In this document: positions 1 through 7,579 of the stretch, one piece after another
How the letters are laid out: each line of letters begins with the position of its first letter
Position numbering within the stretch: the first letter of the stretch is position 1
Source: Xanthobacteraceae bacterium
Lineage (GTDB): Bacteria > Pseudomonadota > Alphaproteobacteria > Rhizobiales > Xanthobacteraceae
NCBI GenBank assembly: GCA_030037885.1
Contig: JASHPU010000247.1
Span: 1-46,322 of the forward strand
Direction: 5' to 3'
DNA length: 46,322 nucleotides
Made by a program: the position numbers and the translations under genes
The notes under the pieces: generated by a model
What the model was told of the DNA's origin: nothing
Database searches by the model: none
Seen by the model: only the letters and a program-made list of their open reading frames with translations

Positions 1-169
1 TCAGCCCGTCATGAATCGTCAGGAGCCGCGCCGCCAGCGTATCGTCGTCGCGCGTCGTCACCGAGCCGCAGCCGAGAAAGCCGAGCCGATTGCCGAAAAT
101 CTCGACCATGCCCCAGCCGGTGCGGCGGAGCCCGGGATCGATGCCGAGGATGCGAATCGGGCGCGTCAT
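1..169 (-). CDS. ruvC: Crossover junction endodeoxyribonuclease RuvC (partial, N-terminus)
   Basis: The first 56 residues of the Holliday-junction resolvase RuvC, which cuts four-way junctions together with RuvAB. The reverse strand from the ATG ending at 169 reads [20 protein letters not shown], holding the RNase H-like first strand with the catalytic Asp ([12 protein letters not shown]) that marks RuvC. The gene runs off the left edge, so the remaining acidic residues cannot be checked. RuvC normally sits in a ruvCAB operon, which would lie outside the window. No frame disruption is seen in the part present. Confidence 0.93.
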   Translation of the reverse strand, partial: MTRPIRILGIDPGLRRTGWGMVEIFGNRLGFLGCGSVTTRDDDTLAARLLTIHDGL

Positions 170-241
170 CGCGGCTCCCGTGATAGCGCCGGGGCGGCGC
201 AACGCCTATAGCGTTTGGTGCGACTTCGGCGAGCCCGCGAC

Positions 242-283
242 CGTCATTCCGGGGCGCCGCGCAGCGGCGAACCCGGAATGACG
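242..283. repeat. Intergenic palindromic repeat, family A
   Basis: A near-perfect palindrome starting CGTCATTCCGGGGCGCCG and ending CCCGGAATGACG, able to form a long hairpin. Nearly the same sequence lies at 42100-42139, and an expanded version at 19093-19192. It sits just after the stop of the dehalogenase gene, so in RNA it could act as a 3' stabiliser or terminator, but no T-run follows. The 72 bases between it and ruvC hold nothing else recognisable. Confidence 0.8.
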
Positions 284-284
284 G

Positions 285-995
285 CTAGGTCCCGAGCTTC
301 GCGGCCAAATCTTCGAGGCTGCCGGCTGCGATATCGACCGGCGCGCCTGGCGCGGCCTCGCCTTTGCCGGGGCCGCGCTCGTCGGGCCGGGCGATATGCG
401 CGGTGCGCAGCCCGAGCGCGGCGGCGGCTTTCAGATCGGAGGTATGCGCCGCCACCATCATGCAGTCGGACGGCGCAAGATCGAAGGCCGCGGCGGCGGC
501 GAGGTAGACGCGCGGCTTCGGCTTGTAATCGCCGGCGAACTCGGCGCCGAGGATGGCGTCCCAGGGCAAGCCGTTGCGGCGGGCGAGATCGACCTGGAGC
601 GAGATGTTGCCGTTCGACAGCGGCGCCAGCCGGTAGCGCGCCTTCAGCCGCTTCAACCCCGGCGGCACATCGGGCCAGGCGTCGAGCCGGTGCCAGGCAA
701 GGTTGAGGTTGACGCGGTCGGCTTCGCCGAGTTTGTCGGCGCCGAAACGCGGCAGCACGCGGTCGAGATTGCGCCGGTGCAGCACGTCGAGCTTGCAAAA
801 GCCGATGCGGCCGGAGCGCACCTCTTCCATGGCGCCCTGATATTCGCCGCGCCAGGCGTCGGCGAAGCCGAGCCAATCGAGTGAAACAAAACCGTGCGGC
901 TCGAGCACGGCCTTCGCCTCGCGCGCAATCGAGCCGCGCCAATCGACCAGGGTGCCGAAGACGTCGAAGAACAGCGCTTTGACCGCGACCGCCAT
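285..995 (-). CDS. HAD-superfamily hydrolase, haloacid dehalogenase type II
   Basis: A 236-residue haloacid-dehalogenase-like hydrolase. Motif I is FFDVFGTLVDW with the nucleophile Asp11. Motif II is LSNGN, followed by the conserved Lys motif (YKPKPRVY) and the acidic motif MMVAAHTSDLKAA. The FGTLVDW form and the length match L-2-haloacid dehalogenases, which hydrolyse 2-haloalkanoates to 2-hydroxyacids. Many genomic members have no proven dehalogenase activity and may be phosphatases. The gene stands alone, divergent from the methyltransferase on the other strand with about 70 bp between starts. Confidence 0.85.
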   Translation of the reverse strand: MAVAVKALFFDVFGTLVDWRGSIAREAKAVLEPHGFVSLDWLGFADAWRGEYQGAMEEVRSGRIGFCKLDVLHRRNLDRVLPRFGADKLGEADRVNLNLAWHRLDAWPDVPPGLKRLKARYRLAPLSNGNISLQVDLARRNGLPWDAILGAEFAGDYKPKPRVYLAAAAAFDLAPSDCMMVAAHTSDLKAAAALGLRTAHIARPDERGPGKGEAAPGAPVDIAAGSLEDLAAKLGT

Positions 996-1063
996 GCGCC
1001 AGACTCCTAGCGCAATTGCGCCCGGAATGCCAAAAGGAGCGCCGCCGGAGGAAATTTCGCCGC

Positions 1064-1675
1064 ATGCCCGAAATGTCCGAAATGGAGCGATGGCAGAAGC
1101 GCTTTGCGGCGCCGGGCTACGCGTTCGGCAAGGAACCGAATGTGTTTCTCAAGGCACAGGCGCACCTGCTGGGGCCAGGACAGCGCGCGCTCTCGGTCGC
1201 CGACGGCGAAGGCCGCAACGGCGTCTGGCTCGCCGAACAGGGCCTCGACGTGCTGGCGATCGACTTTTCGGAGACCGGCCTCGCCAAGGCCCGCGCGCTC
1301 GCCGCCGAGCGCGGCGTGACCTTGCGCACCGAGCTTGCCGACGTGACGACGTGGCGCTGGCCGGCCGAAGCGTTCGATGTGATCGCGGCGATCTTCATCT
1401 TCGTCGCGCCGACCGAGCGGCCGGCGTTCTTCCAACATCTCAAGCGCGCGCTGAAACCTGGCGGGCTGCTCTTCATGCAGGGCTATCGGCCCGCGCAGCT
1501 CAATTACCGCACCGGCGGCCCGCCAAAAGCCGAGTTCATGTACACACGCGCGATCCTGCAGGACGGTTTCGGCGACATGGCGACGCTCGACATAAGCGAG
1601 CATGACAGCGTGATCGTCGAAGGCACCGCGCATGTCGGGCCGTCGGCGCTGATCGACCTGGTCGCACGGAAGTGA
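1064..1675 (+). CDS. Class I SAM-dependent methyltransferase
   Basis: A 203-residue cytosolic methyltransferase. The SAM-binding motif I is LSVADGEGRNGVWLA (about residues 43-57), followed by the acidic ribose-binding strand LAIDFSE and motif IV FDVIAAIFIFV. The set is like TehB/UbiE-type small-molecule methyltransferases. The start at 1064 is preferred over an in-frame ATG 48 bases upstream because GGAGGAAA lies about 10 bases before it. The substrate cannot be told from sequence. It precedes a class II aldolase-like gene on the same strand with a 38-base gap and may be co-transcribed. Confidence 0.85.
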   Translation: MPEMSEMERWQKRFAAPGYAFGKEPNVFLKAQAHLLGPGQRALSVADGEGRNGVWLAEQGLDVLAIDFSETGLAKARALAAERGVTLRTELADVTTWRWPAEAFDVIAAIFIFVAPTERPAFFQHLKRALKPGGLLFMQGYRPAQLNYRTGGPPKAEFMYTRAILQDGFGDMATLDISEHDSVIVEGTAHVGPSALIDLVARK

Positions 1676-1713
1676 ATGTCCCCTGCCCTCGATTGAACAG
1701 CCGGAGACCCTGA

Positions 1714-2550
1714 ATGCCCGACGTACTTGCAGACGCCTTGTACGAACTGATCGTGGCGACGCGCATCCTCGCCAACGAGAAAGTGCTCGATGCTTTCGGT
1801 CACGTCAGCGTGCGCCATCCGCTTAATCCGCAGCGCTACTTCATCCCGCGGCATCGCGCGCCGGAATTGGCCGAGATCTCCGACCTGGTCGAGCTCACGC
1901 TCGATTCCGAGCCGGTGCGGCCGACCGATTTCCGGCTGTACAGCGAGAAGGTGATCCACGGCGAAATCTACAAGGCGCGGCCCGACGTCCACGCGGTGTG
2001 CCATCACCATGCGCACGCGGTGCTGCCTTACGCGATTTCAGGACAGGAGATCGTGCCGGTGTTTCACCTCGGCGCGGTGATGGGCAAGGTGCAGTTCTGG
2101 GATCAGCGCGACGAGTTCGGCGACACCAACATGCTGGTGGTCAAGCCGGAAGAAGGCGCCTCGCTCGCCCGCGCGCTCGGCCTGCACTGGACCGTGCTGA
2201 TGCGCCGCCACGGCGCTACCGTCGCCGGAACGAGTTTACGCGAGTTGACCTTCCGCACGGTGTTCACCTGCGACAATGCCTGGCTGCAGAGCCAGGCCAT
2301 GGCGCACGGCCACGTCGACGCGCTCTCGCCCGGCGAGGCCAGGCTCACGGCCGCGCATCAATCGCGGCCGCCCTCGACCAACCGCGCCTGGGATTATTGG
2401 GTGCGCCAAGTCGAAAAAGCCGGGCTGATGCCGGCGCGGGCGGCGGCGAAAAGCGCAAGCGCCACTGCTGCGCGCGCCAAAGCCGGCGCGAAACGCGCCA
2501 CGGCAAAATCTGCTCGCCAAAATTCCGTCAAAAGCAAAAGACGCCGCTAG
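1714..2550 (+). CDS. Class II aldolase/adducin family protein
   Basis: A 278-residue class II aldolase/adducin fold protein. Members cleave or decarboxylate small hydroxy-acids or sugar phosphates with a divalent metal. Metal-ligand histidines are visible in HAVCHHHAHAV (about residue 92) and in MRRHGATV (about residue 170). After about residue 235 the protein ends in a low-complexity Ala/Lys/Arg tail (KSASATAARAKAGAKR) that is not part of the fold; similar basic tails occur on rhizobial proteins of unknown purpose. It is followed after 9 bases by a CMD-like gene, so the two very likely form an operon, perhaps for aromatic or hydroxyacid catabolism. Confidence 0.82.
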   Translation: MPDVLADALYELIVATRILANEKVLDAFGHVSVRHPLNPQRYFIPRHRAPELAEISDLVELTLDSEPVRPTDFRLYSEKVIHGEIYKARPDVHAVCHHHAHAVLPYAISGQEIVPVFHLGAVMGKVQFWDQRDEFGDTNMLVVKPEEGASLARALGLHWTVLMRRHGATVAGTSLRELTFRTVFTCDNAWLQSQAMAHGHVDALSPGEARLTAAHQSRPPSTNRAWDYWVRQVEKAGLMPARAAAKSASATAARAKAGAKRATAKSARQNSVKSKRRR

Positions 2551-2559
2551 GAGGACACC

Positions 2560-3147
2560 ATGGCCAAAAGCATGCAATCGCCGCGCCTGCCGGAATTGTC
2601 GGAGGCGACGCTGACCGCCGAGCAGCGCGCGCTCGCCGAATCGATCAAGTCCGGGCCGCGCGGGCAGTTCAAGATGGCCGGGCCATTCGCGGTCTACCTG
2701 CATTCGCCCGGCTTTGGCGAGCTTGCGCAAAAGCTCGGCGGCCACGTGCGTTTTCACACCAGCGTGCCGCCGCGGCTCTCCGAGTTCGCCATCCTGGTGA
2801 CGGCGCAGCATTGGAAGGCGCAATACGAATGGGCGATGCACGCGCCGATGGCGGAGAAGCGGGGCGTCACGCCGGAGACGATCCGCGACATCCAGGCCGG
2901 CCGCCGGCCGAAAAAGGCGCCGCGCGACGAGCTCGCGGTCTACGACTTCGCCAAGGAGCTTTATGCCGGCAAGCGCGTCAGCCAGCCGAGCTACAATCGC
3001 CTGCGCAAGATTTTGGGCGACGCCGGCACGGTCGAGCTGGTCGGACTATTGGGCTACTACGCCATGGTGTCGATGACGCTCAACACGTTCCGCGTGCCGC
3101 TGCCCGACGGCATGAAGCCGCCGTTCAAGGAGCCGGCGCGGAAATAG
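2560..3147 (+). CDS. Carboxymuconolactone decarboxylase family protein (AhpD-like fold)
   Basis: A 195-residue all-alpha protein of the CMD/AhpD superfamily. The recognisable core is ILVTAQHWKAQYEWAMHAPM with the conserved Glu-Trp-x-x-His. The Cys-x-x-Cys pair of peroxidase-type AhpD proteins is absent, so a redox role is unlikely; gamma-carboxymuconolactone decarboxylase-like or lactone chemistry fits better. An AGGAGG ribosome site precedes the ATG. It is encoded directly behind the class II aldolase gene. A catabolic partnership is inferred; the substrate is unknown. Confidence 0.8.
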   Translation: MAKSMQSPRLPELSEATLTAEQRALAESIKSGPRGQFKMAGPFAVYLHSPGFGELAQKLGGHVRFHTSVPPRLSEFAILVTAQHWKAQYEWAMHAPMAEKRGVTPETIRDIQAGRRPKKAPRDELAVYDFAKELYAGKRVSQPSYNRLRKILGDAGTVELVGLLGYYAMVSMTLNTFRVPLPDGMKPPFKEPARK

Positions 3148-3155
3148 GACACCAG

Positions 3156-3231
3156 CCGCTCATTCCCGCGAAAGCGGGAATCCATGAGCTTGCCCTGTTG
3201 ACCGGGACCCCGCTTGCGCGGGGACGAGCGG
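3156..3231. repeat. Intergenic palindromic repeat, family B
   Basis: Two hairpin arms: CATTCCCGCGAAAGCGGGAA and CCCCGCTTGCGCGGGGAC, framed by CCGCT and AGCGG. Related copies lie at 34738-34825 and around 45955-46264. It lies between two convergent genes (the CMD-like gene and the EAL gene), where such an element can double as a bidirectional RNA hairpin. Confidence 0.8.
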
Positions 3232-3242
3232 CAGAGAAGGCG

Positions 3243-4166
3243 TTACGCCACGCGGCCGACCGGCTTGCCGGCTTGCTCCGCCGCCCTGGCCGAGCCGCCG
3301 CGCGGCTTGTTCATGCGCCGGCGAAGGAGGTCGAGGAAGCGTTCCTTCGGCACTGGCGGCGCGATCAGGACGCCCTGGCCGAAATCGCAGCCCATCACCA
3401 TCAGGGCTTGCAAATCGGCCTGGCGCTCGACGCCTTCGGCGACCGCGGCGCTGCCGAAACGGTGGGCAAGGTCGATCGCGGTCTGGCAGATCGCCGCATT
3501 GGTGGCGTCGGTCGCGCAGCCCAGCACGAACGAGTGGTCGACTTTCAGCTCGGCGAACGGCAATTCGCGCAAGCTCGAGAACGACGAATAGCCGGCGCCG
3601 AAATCGTCGATCGCGATCTGGATGCCGCTGATTTGCAGCTGCCCGGCGATCTCGTGAGCGAGCTTGATGTCGCGCACGATCTGATCCTCGGTGACTTCGA
3701 CGATCAGCCCCGGCCAGCGCTCCGATTTCGGCCGATACTCGGTGACGAGCTTGGCGAGCGGCAGTTTGAGCAGCACGCCGACCGGCACGTTGATGGCGAG
3801 GTGGAGATTGAAACCCGCTTCCTCGAACATCGACCAGTCGCACAGCGTCGCGAGCAGCGCGTGCTGGGCGAGCTCGATCACCGAACCTTCGTCGACGTCG
3901 GGCAGAAAACTGCCGGGCGACAGCACGCCAAGCTCGGGATGGCGGATGCGCGCCAGCGCTTCGGCGCCGGCGAGGCATTTGCGCTTGAGATCGATCTTGG
4001 GCTGATACCAGATTTCGAACCAATGATTGCGCAGCGCCTCGGCGATCGCGATCCGCGGCCGCGCCGGCGCGCTCATCGAATCGGTGAGCGAGCGGCGCTC
4101 GTCGTCGGCCAAATGTTTGATCGGCCCTGACCAGCTGCGGACGTCCTTTGGATCGGTGTCGCTCAT
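3243..4166 (-). CDS. EAL-domain cyclic-di-GMP phosphodiesterase
   Basis: A stand-alone EAL domain of about 250 residues that hydrolyses c-di-GMP to pGpG and so lowers the signal favouring biofilm. Active-site features look intact: GAEALARIRHP (EAL at residues 69-71), INVPV, the loop-6 motif DDFGAGYSS, LKVDHSFV, AEGVE and FGQG. No GGDEF, PAS or membrane segment is present, so input would come from the short N-terminus or a partner. An in-frame GTG at 4232 would add 22 Pro/Ala-rich residues; the ATG at 4166 is preferred but neither has a strong ribosome site. Confidence 0.87.
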   Translation of the reverse strand: MSDTDPKDVRSWSGPIKHLADDERRSLTDSMSAPARPRIAIAEALRNHWFEIWYQPKIDLKRKCLAGAEALARIRHPELGVLSPGSFLPDVDEGSVIELAQHALLATLCDWSMFEEAGFNLHLAINVPVGVLLKLPLAKLVTEYRPKSERWPGLIVEVTEDQIVRDIKLAHEIAGQLQISGIQIAIDDFGAGYSSFSSLRELPFAELKVDHSFVLGCATDATNAAICQTAIDLAHRFGSAAVAEGVERQADLQALMVMGCDFGQGVLIAPPVPKERFLDLLRRRMNKPRGGSARAAEQAGKPVGRVA

Positions 4167-4344
4167 GCCAATGGTCGCGCCCCGCGCCGCGTGAGCCGGC
4201 GGCGGCCACGGCTCCCCCGCCACCACGTTCACGCTGAGAATGCCGATGCCGTCACAGTCCTATACGGCACCCAGTCTTAACCAATGGTAAGGTCCGGATT
4301 TGTTAACGAAGTGCGTCCGGTAAAAGCGAATTGCGTCGGCGCCG

Positions 4345-4896
4345 TTACTGCCTGTGCATCTGCATCACGCCAGGATCCTGCATCTTCGTGCCGGCGCCGC
4401 CGGCCGAGGTGCCGGGTCCCGGCGCGCCGACGGCGGCCACGGGAAAGTCGACCTTGACGCTGGCACCGCTGCCGGTGGTGAGCATCGCCTCGAGCTTGTC
4501 GCCGGCTTTGAGCGGCGCTTTGAGGCCTTCGAGCATGAAGTGATAGCCGCCGGGCTTGAGCGTCACGGTCTGCCCCGGCTTGAGCGCGAGCCCGCCCTCG
4601 ACCGGCCGCATCTTCATCACACCGTGATCCATGGCCATTTCGTGAATCTGGCACTTGGCGGCAGCAGGGCTCGAGGCGCAGCTCAGCCGCTCGGTCTGGC
4701 TGCCGCTGTTGGTCACGGTCAGGTAGGCGGCGCCGGTGCTCGCGCCCTTCGGGGTGGCGCGCGCCCATGGTTGGGTGATGGCGAGCGATCCGACCTTGTA
4801 GTCGGCGGCAGCGGCTTGGCCGGCCAGCAACGGCGTGAGCGCAAGCGCCAACAAAACGACACGCCGCCGGGGCCTTAGAAAAAGGGCTTTTCGCAT
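4345..4896 (-). CDS. Periplasmic copper chaperone, PCu(A)C family
   Basis: A 183-residue secreted copper chaperone (PCu(A)C, DUF461) that delivers Cu(I) to cytochrome oxidase. The N-terminus is a clear signal peptide: basic RRRR, a hydrophobic run, then GQAAAADYKVG. The copper-binding signature is present as CQIHEMAMDHGVMKMRP followed by GGYHFMLEGL, giving the His/Met ligands. A Gly/Ala-rich C-terminal tail ends in MQDPGVMQMHRQ, extra Met/His that could add a copper site. The start is taken at the ATG with CGGAGC just upstream; a longer in-frame ORF lacks signal-peptide character. Confidence 0.88.
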   Translation of the reverse strand: MRKALFLRPRRRVVLLALALTPLLAGQAAAADYKVGSLAITQPWARATPKGASTGAAYLTVTNSGSQTERLSCASSPAAAKCQIHEMAMDHGVMKMRPVEGGLALKPGQTVTLKPGGYHFMLEGLKAPLKAGDKLEAMLTTGSGASVKVDFPVAAVGAPGPGTSAGGAGTKMQDPGVMQMHRQ

Positions 4897-5090
4897 GGCA
4901 TAGCTCCGTTCGGTCGGGTCGAACTGGCGCCTGCACCAGCCATTGGGGCAAGCAGCGCTCGTTCGGCCAAAAAGCTTTTCCAAGACTTAATGGCTCTGCG
5001 GCGGGACCGCGATGCAGCCATGCGCCGCACGATAAACTTTACACCAATGGCGGGCTTAGAAATCGCCCGGTATCGGCGTATGCTTGATCT

Positions 5091-5468
5091 ATGGGAGACG
5101 GCAGCTCCAGGCTGGCCCAGGACAAACCCGAAGGCGACGGCACGCCGCATGTCGCCCAAATCCTGCAGTTCCGTCCGCGGCAACACGCGACGGAGCCGAA
5201 TGGTTCGGTGCAGGCGGTACAGGCACCCGGCGACGATGCCCTGCCCGATGATCTGGCGGCCTACGAACAGGACCGCGACGACGCGCCGGTCAATTATGCG
5301 CAGCGCATGCTGATGAACGTGATCGCCATTGCGGTCGTGTGCCTGCTGATCGGCGTCGGCGTCTGGCTCGCCGACACCATTGCCGATATGGAGCGCGACC
5401 AGGATTGCGTGCTGCAGGGTCGACAGAATTGCGCGCCGATCGAAGTTCCGGCGCCGCCGCCGAAATAA
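5091..5468 (+). CDS. Small single-pass membrane protein, unknown function
   Basis: A 125-residue protein with a polar, Asp/Gln-rich N-terminal half (to about residue 70), one transmembrane helix (VIAIAVVCLLIGVGVWLADT) and a short tail with two cysteines (DQDCVLQGRQNC) followed by a proline-rich end. The two cysteines would face the periplasm if the N-terminus stays inside, and could form a disulfide. I do not recognise a named family. It lies upstream of the acpXL operon but is separated by that operon's own promoter, so a functional link is not shown. Confidence 0.7.
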   Translation: MGDGSSRLAQDKPEGDGTPHVAQILQFRPRQHATEPNGSVQAVQAPGDDALPDDLAAYEQDRDDAPVNYAQRMLMNVIAIAVVCLLIGVGVWLADTIADMERDQDCVLQGRQNCAPIEVPAPPPK

Positions 5469-5497
5469 TCCCCGCTGGCTTGAGCTTGGCGGCGAAG

Positions 5498-5526
5498 TTG
5501 AACTTGCCGGCTTCCTTCGCTATAGG
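5498..5526 (+). promoter_or_regulatory. Putative sigma-70 promoter of the acpXL operon
   Basis: TTGAAC (5498-5503), a 17-base spacer and TATAGG (5521-5526) make a good alphaproteobacterial housekeeping promoter. Transcription would start about 90 bases before acpXL. The leader contains a run of eight G (5573-5580), a place where length could vary or sequencing could err. Confidence 0.6.
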
Positions 5527-5621
5527 GGCTGTCGCTTGAGAGGGGCCCGTTCGGTTCGGGCTTGTGCGCACCGGGGGGGGCACGACCGGGCGCAATCGCT
5601 GTGGCTTAAAGAGCACGCCCG

Positions 5622-5903
5622 ATGGCTACCACATTCGACAAAGTGGCCGATATCATCGCGGAAACCTGCGATATTCCGCGCGAGAGCATCAAGCCGGAAA
5701 GCCACGCCACCAAGGATCTGGAGATCGACAGCCTGGACTTCCTCGACATCGCCTTTGCCATCGACAAGGCCTTCAATATCAAGCTGCCGCTCGAGCAATG
5801 GACCCAGGAAGTCAACGATGGCCAGGCCTCGACCGAAAAATACTTCGTGCTGAAGAATTTGAGCACGCGGATCGACGAGCTGGTCGCGGCCAAAGGCGCC
5901 TGA
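5622..5903 (+). CDS. acpXL: Acyl carrier protein AcpXL for very-long-chain fatty acids
   Basis: A 93-residue acyl carrier protein. The phosphopantetheine site is Ser37 in [12 protein letters not shown]. It is longer than housekeeping AcpP (about 78 residues), and the segment after the site ([14 protein letters not shown]) is typical of AcpXL. In rhizobia AcpXL carries the 27-hydroxyoctacosanoate or related C26-C30 chain that is later placed on lipid A. The identification is supported by the five downstream genes in the known order. It is the first gene of the operon behind the promoter at 5498-5526. Confidence 0.93.
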   Translation: MATTFDKVADIIAETCDIPRESIKPESHATKDLEIDSLDFLDIAFAIDKAFNIKLPLEQWTQEVNDGQASTEKYFVLKNLSTRIDELVAAKGA

Positions 5904-5914
5904 GGCGCCCGAAA

Positions 5915-6385
5915 ATGCGTCTTGAATATTTCCAGATGATCGACCGCATCGTCGAGGTCGACCTCGAGGCGCGGCGGCTGCGCGCGGCCTGCACGGTGCC
6001 GAAAGCGAGTACGATATTCGAGGGTCATTTCCCGACCTACCCGCTGATGCCGGGTGTGCTCCTGATCGAGTGCATGGCGCAGACCACCGGGTGGCTGGTC
6101 TGCATGCTCGGGCGCTTTGCCGCCATGCCGTTTCTCGCTGGCGTCAAGGAAGGCAAATTCCGCACTCTGGTGTTTCCCGGCGACCAGCTCGAATTCGAGG
6201 GCAGCGTGGTGCACGAGGGCTCCGGCTATACGGTCGCCGAATGCACCGGCCGGCGCGACGGCAAGAAAGTGTGCGACGCGCAACTGACCTTCCGCATCAT
6301 GCCGTATCCCAGCGCGCAATTCCGCGAGGCTTTCTTTGCCTGGGGCGAGCGGCTCGAATTGCCGATCAAGGAGATCGCTCGGTGA
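5915..6385 (+). CDS. fabZXL: 3-hydroxyacyl-ACP dehydratase, VLCFA-specific FabZXL
   Basis: A 156-residue hot-dog-fold dehydratase that removes water from 3-hydroxyacyl-AcpXL during chain elongation. The FabZ signature FEGHFPTYPLMPGVLLIE gives the catalytic His, and LIECMAQTTGWL the acidic partner on the central helix. The start is the ATG 11 bases after the acpXL stop. The gene overlaps the next by the sequence GTGA, so translation of fabF2XL is probably coupled to it. Confidence 0.9.
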   Translation: MRLEYFQMIDRIVEVDLEARRLRAACTVPKASTIFEGHFPTYPLMPGVLLIECMAQTTGWLVCMLGRFAAMPFLAGVKEGKFRTLVFPGDQLEFEGSVVHEGSGYTVAECTGRRDGKKVCDAQLTFRIMPYPSAQFREAFFAWGERLELPIKEIAR

Positions 6386-7569
6386 GCGAGCGGCGCGAGG
6401 TATGGATCACCGGCGTCGGCCTCATCACCTGCCTCGGCGAGGGGCTCGATGCGACCCGGGATTTTTTTGCGCGCGGCGCGCCGCCGCCCTACGACGACAG
6501 GAGCTTTGCGCCCTACATCGTGCATGCGCTGCCGCCGCTCAATTTCGACAAGCAGATTCCCAAGAAGGGCGATCAGCGGCAGATGGAAATGTGGCAGCGG
6601 ATCGGCGTCTACGCCGCGGGCCTCGCGCTGGGCGACGCCGCGCTTGCCGGCAAGCCCGATCTGCTCGACCATACCGACATGATCGTCGCCGCGATCGGCG
6701 GCGAGCGCGACATCCCGGTCGATACCGCCATTCTCGCCGGCGTGCGCGCGGCGGAAAAACCCGGCGCGTTTCTCAATGAGCGGCTGATGAACGATCTGCG
6801 GCCGACGCTGTTTCTCGCGCAGCTGCCGAATCTGCTCGCCGGCAACATTTCGCTGGTGCACGGCGTGGTCGGCTCCTCGCGCACGTTCTTGGGCGAGGAA
6901 TCCGCAGGCGTCGACGCGGTGCGCGTCGCGCAGGCGCGGGTCGCCGCCGGACAAAGCGAGGTGACGCTGGTCGGCGGCGCCTCGCACGGCGCGCGCTGGG
7001 ATCATCTTCTGGATTTCGAACTCGGCGGCGCGTTGCTCAAAGGCAAATTTGCGCCGGTGTGGGATCGCGGCCCGGAGGGCGGCATCGCCTACGGCTCGCT
7101 CGGCGCCTTTCTGGTACTCGAAAGCGCGGATCATGCGCGCGGGCGCGGCGCCCGGCCGCGGGCGCGGCTAAACGCCGTCGCTTCGGATCGCAACAAGCGG
7201 CAGCCGGGCGACATCGAGATGACGCTCGGCCGGCTCTGGCAGGCGATCGCCGCGCAGGTTGACGGCGGCCACGCCGCCGTGATTTCCGGCGCGACCGGCC
7301 TGGAGCCGGCCACCTCGGCGGAGCGGCACGCACTGAAGCAATTCGGCCTTCCCGTGCGCGCCAGCGGCACGTATATCGGCCATGGGATCGAGGCGCAGTT
7401 TTCGGCTAATCTTGCCATCGCTACGATAGTGCTCGAACACGGCAAGCTGTTTGCGCCATTGGGTAGCGGCGACGGCGGCAAAAACCCGGAGCCGCTGGAC
7501 CGGATCGTCGTCACCGGCGTCGGCGCCTGGCGCGGCGAAGGGCTAGCGCTCGTTGAACGAATCCATTGA
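6382..7569 (+). CDS. fabF2XL: Ketosynthase-like FabF2XL lacking the catalytic Cys and first His
   Basis: A 395-residue thiolase-fold beta-ketoacyl-ACP synthase homologue, starting at GTG with AAGGAGA 8 bases upstream and overlapping fabZXL. Set against FabF1XL, the nucleophile motif (TACASGATA) becomes GEESAGVDA, putting Glu173 in place of Cys. The HGTST motif becomes SGATGLEP, so the first His is lost. Only the second His is kept (YIGHGIEA, His334). Condensation activity is therefore not expected. The pattern resembles chain-length-factor subunits of type II polyketide synthases, which pair with an intact ketosynthase. It may dimerise with FabF1XL and shape the acyl tunnel; this is inference. 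Confidence 0.88.
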   Translation: MSERREVWITGVGLITCLGEGLDATRDFFARGAPPPYDDRSFAPYIVHALPPLNFDKQIPKKGDQRQMEMWQRIGVYAAGLALGDAALAGKPDLLDHTDMIVAAIGGERDIPVDTAILAGVRAAEKPGAFLNERLMNDLRPTLFLAQLPNLLAGNISLVHGVVGSSRTFLGEESAGVDAVRVAQARVAAGQSEVTLVGGASHGARWDHLLDFELGGALLKGKFAPVWDRGPEGGIAYGSLGAFLVLESADHARGRGARPRARLNAVASDRNKRQPGDIEMTLGRLWQAIAAQVDGGHAAVISGATGLEPATSAERHALKQFGLPVRASGTYIGHGIEAQFSANLAIATIVLEHGKLFAPLGSGDGGKNPEPLDRIVVTGVGAWRGEGLALVERIH

Positions 7570-7579
7570 GGGGCCCGCG

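Noticed and set aside
244-1065. Long open frame on the minus strand over the dehalogenase gene
   Set aside because: Arg/Ala-rich shadow of the HAD gene in another frame, with no domain features.
1998-4130. A 710-residue open frame on the plus strand
   Set aside because: It crosses two real plus-strand genes, a repeat and the antisense of the EAL gene; its composition is that of a GC-rich shadow frame.
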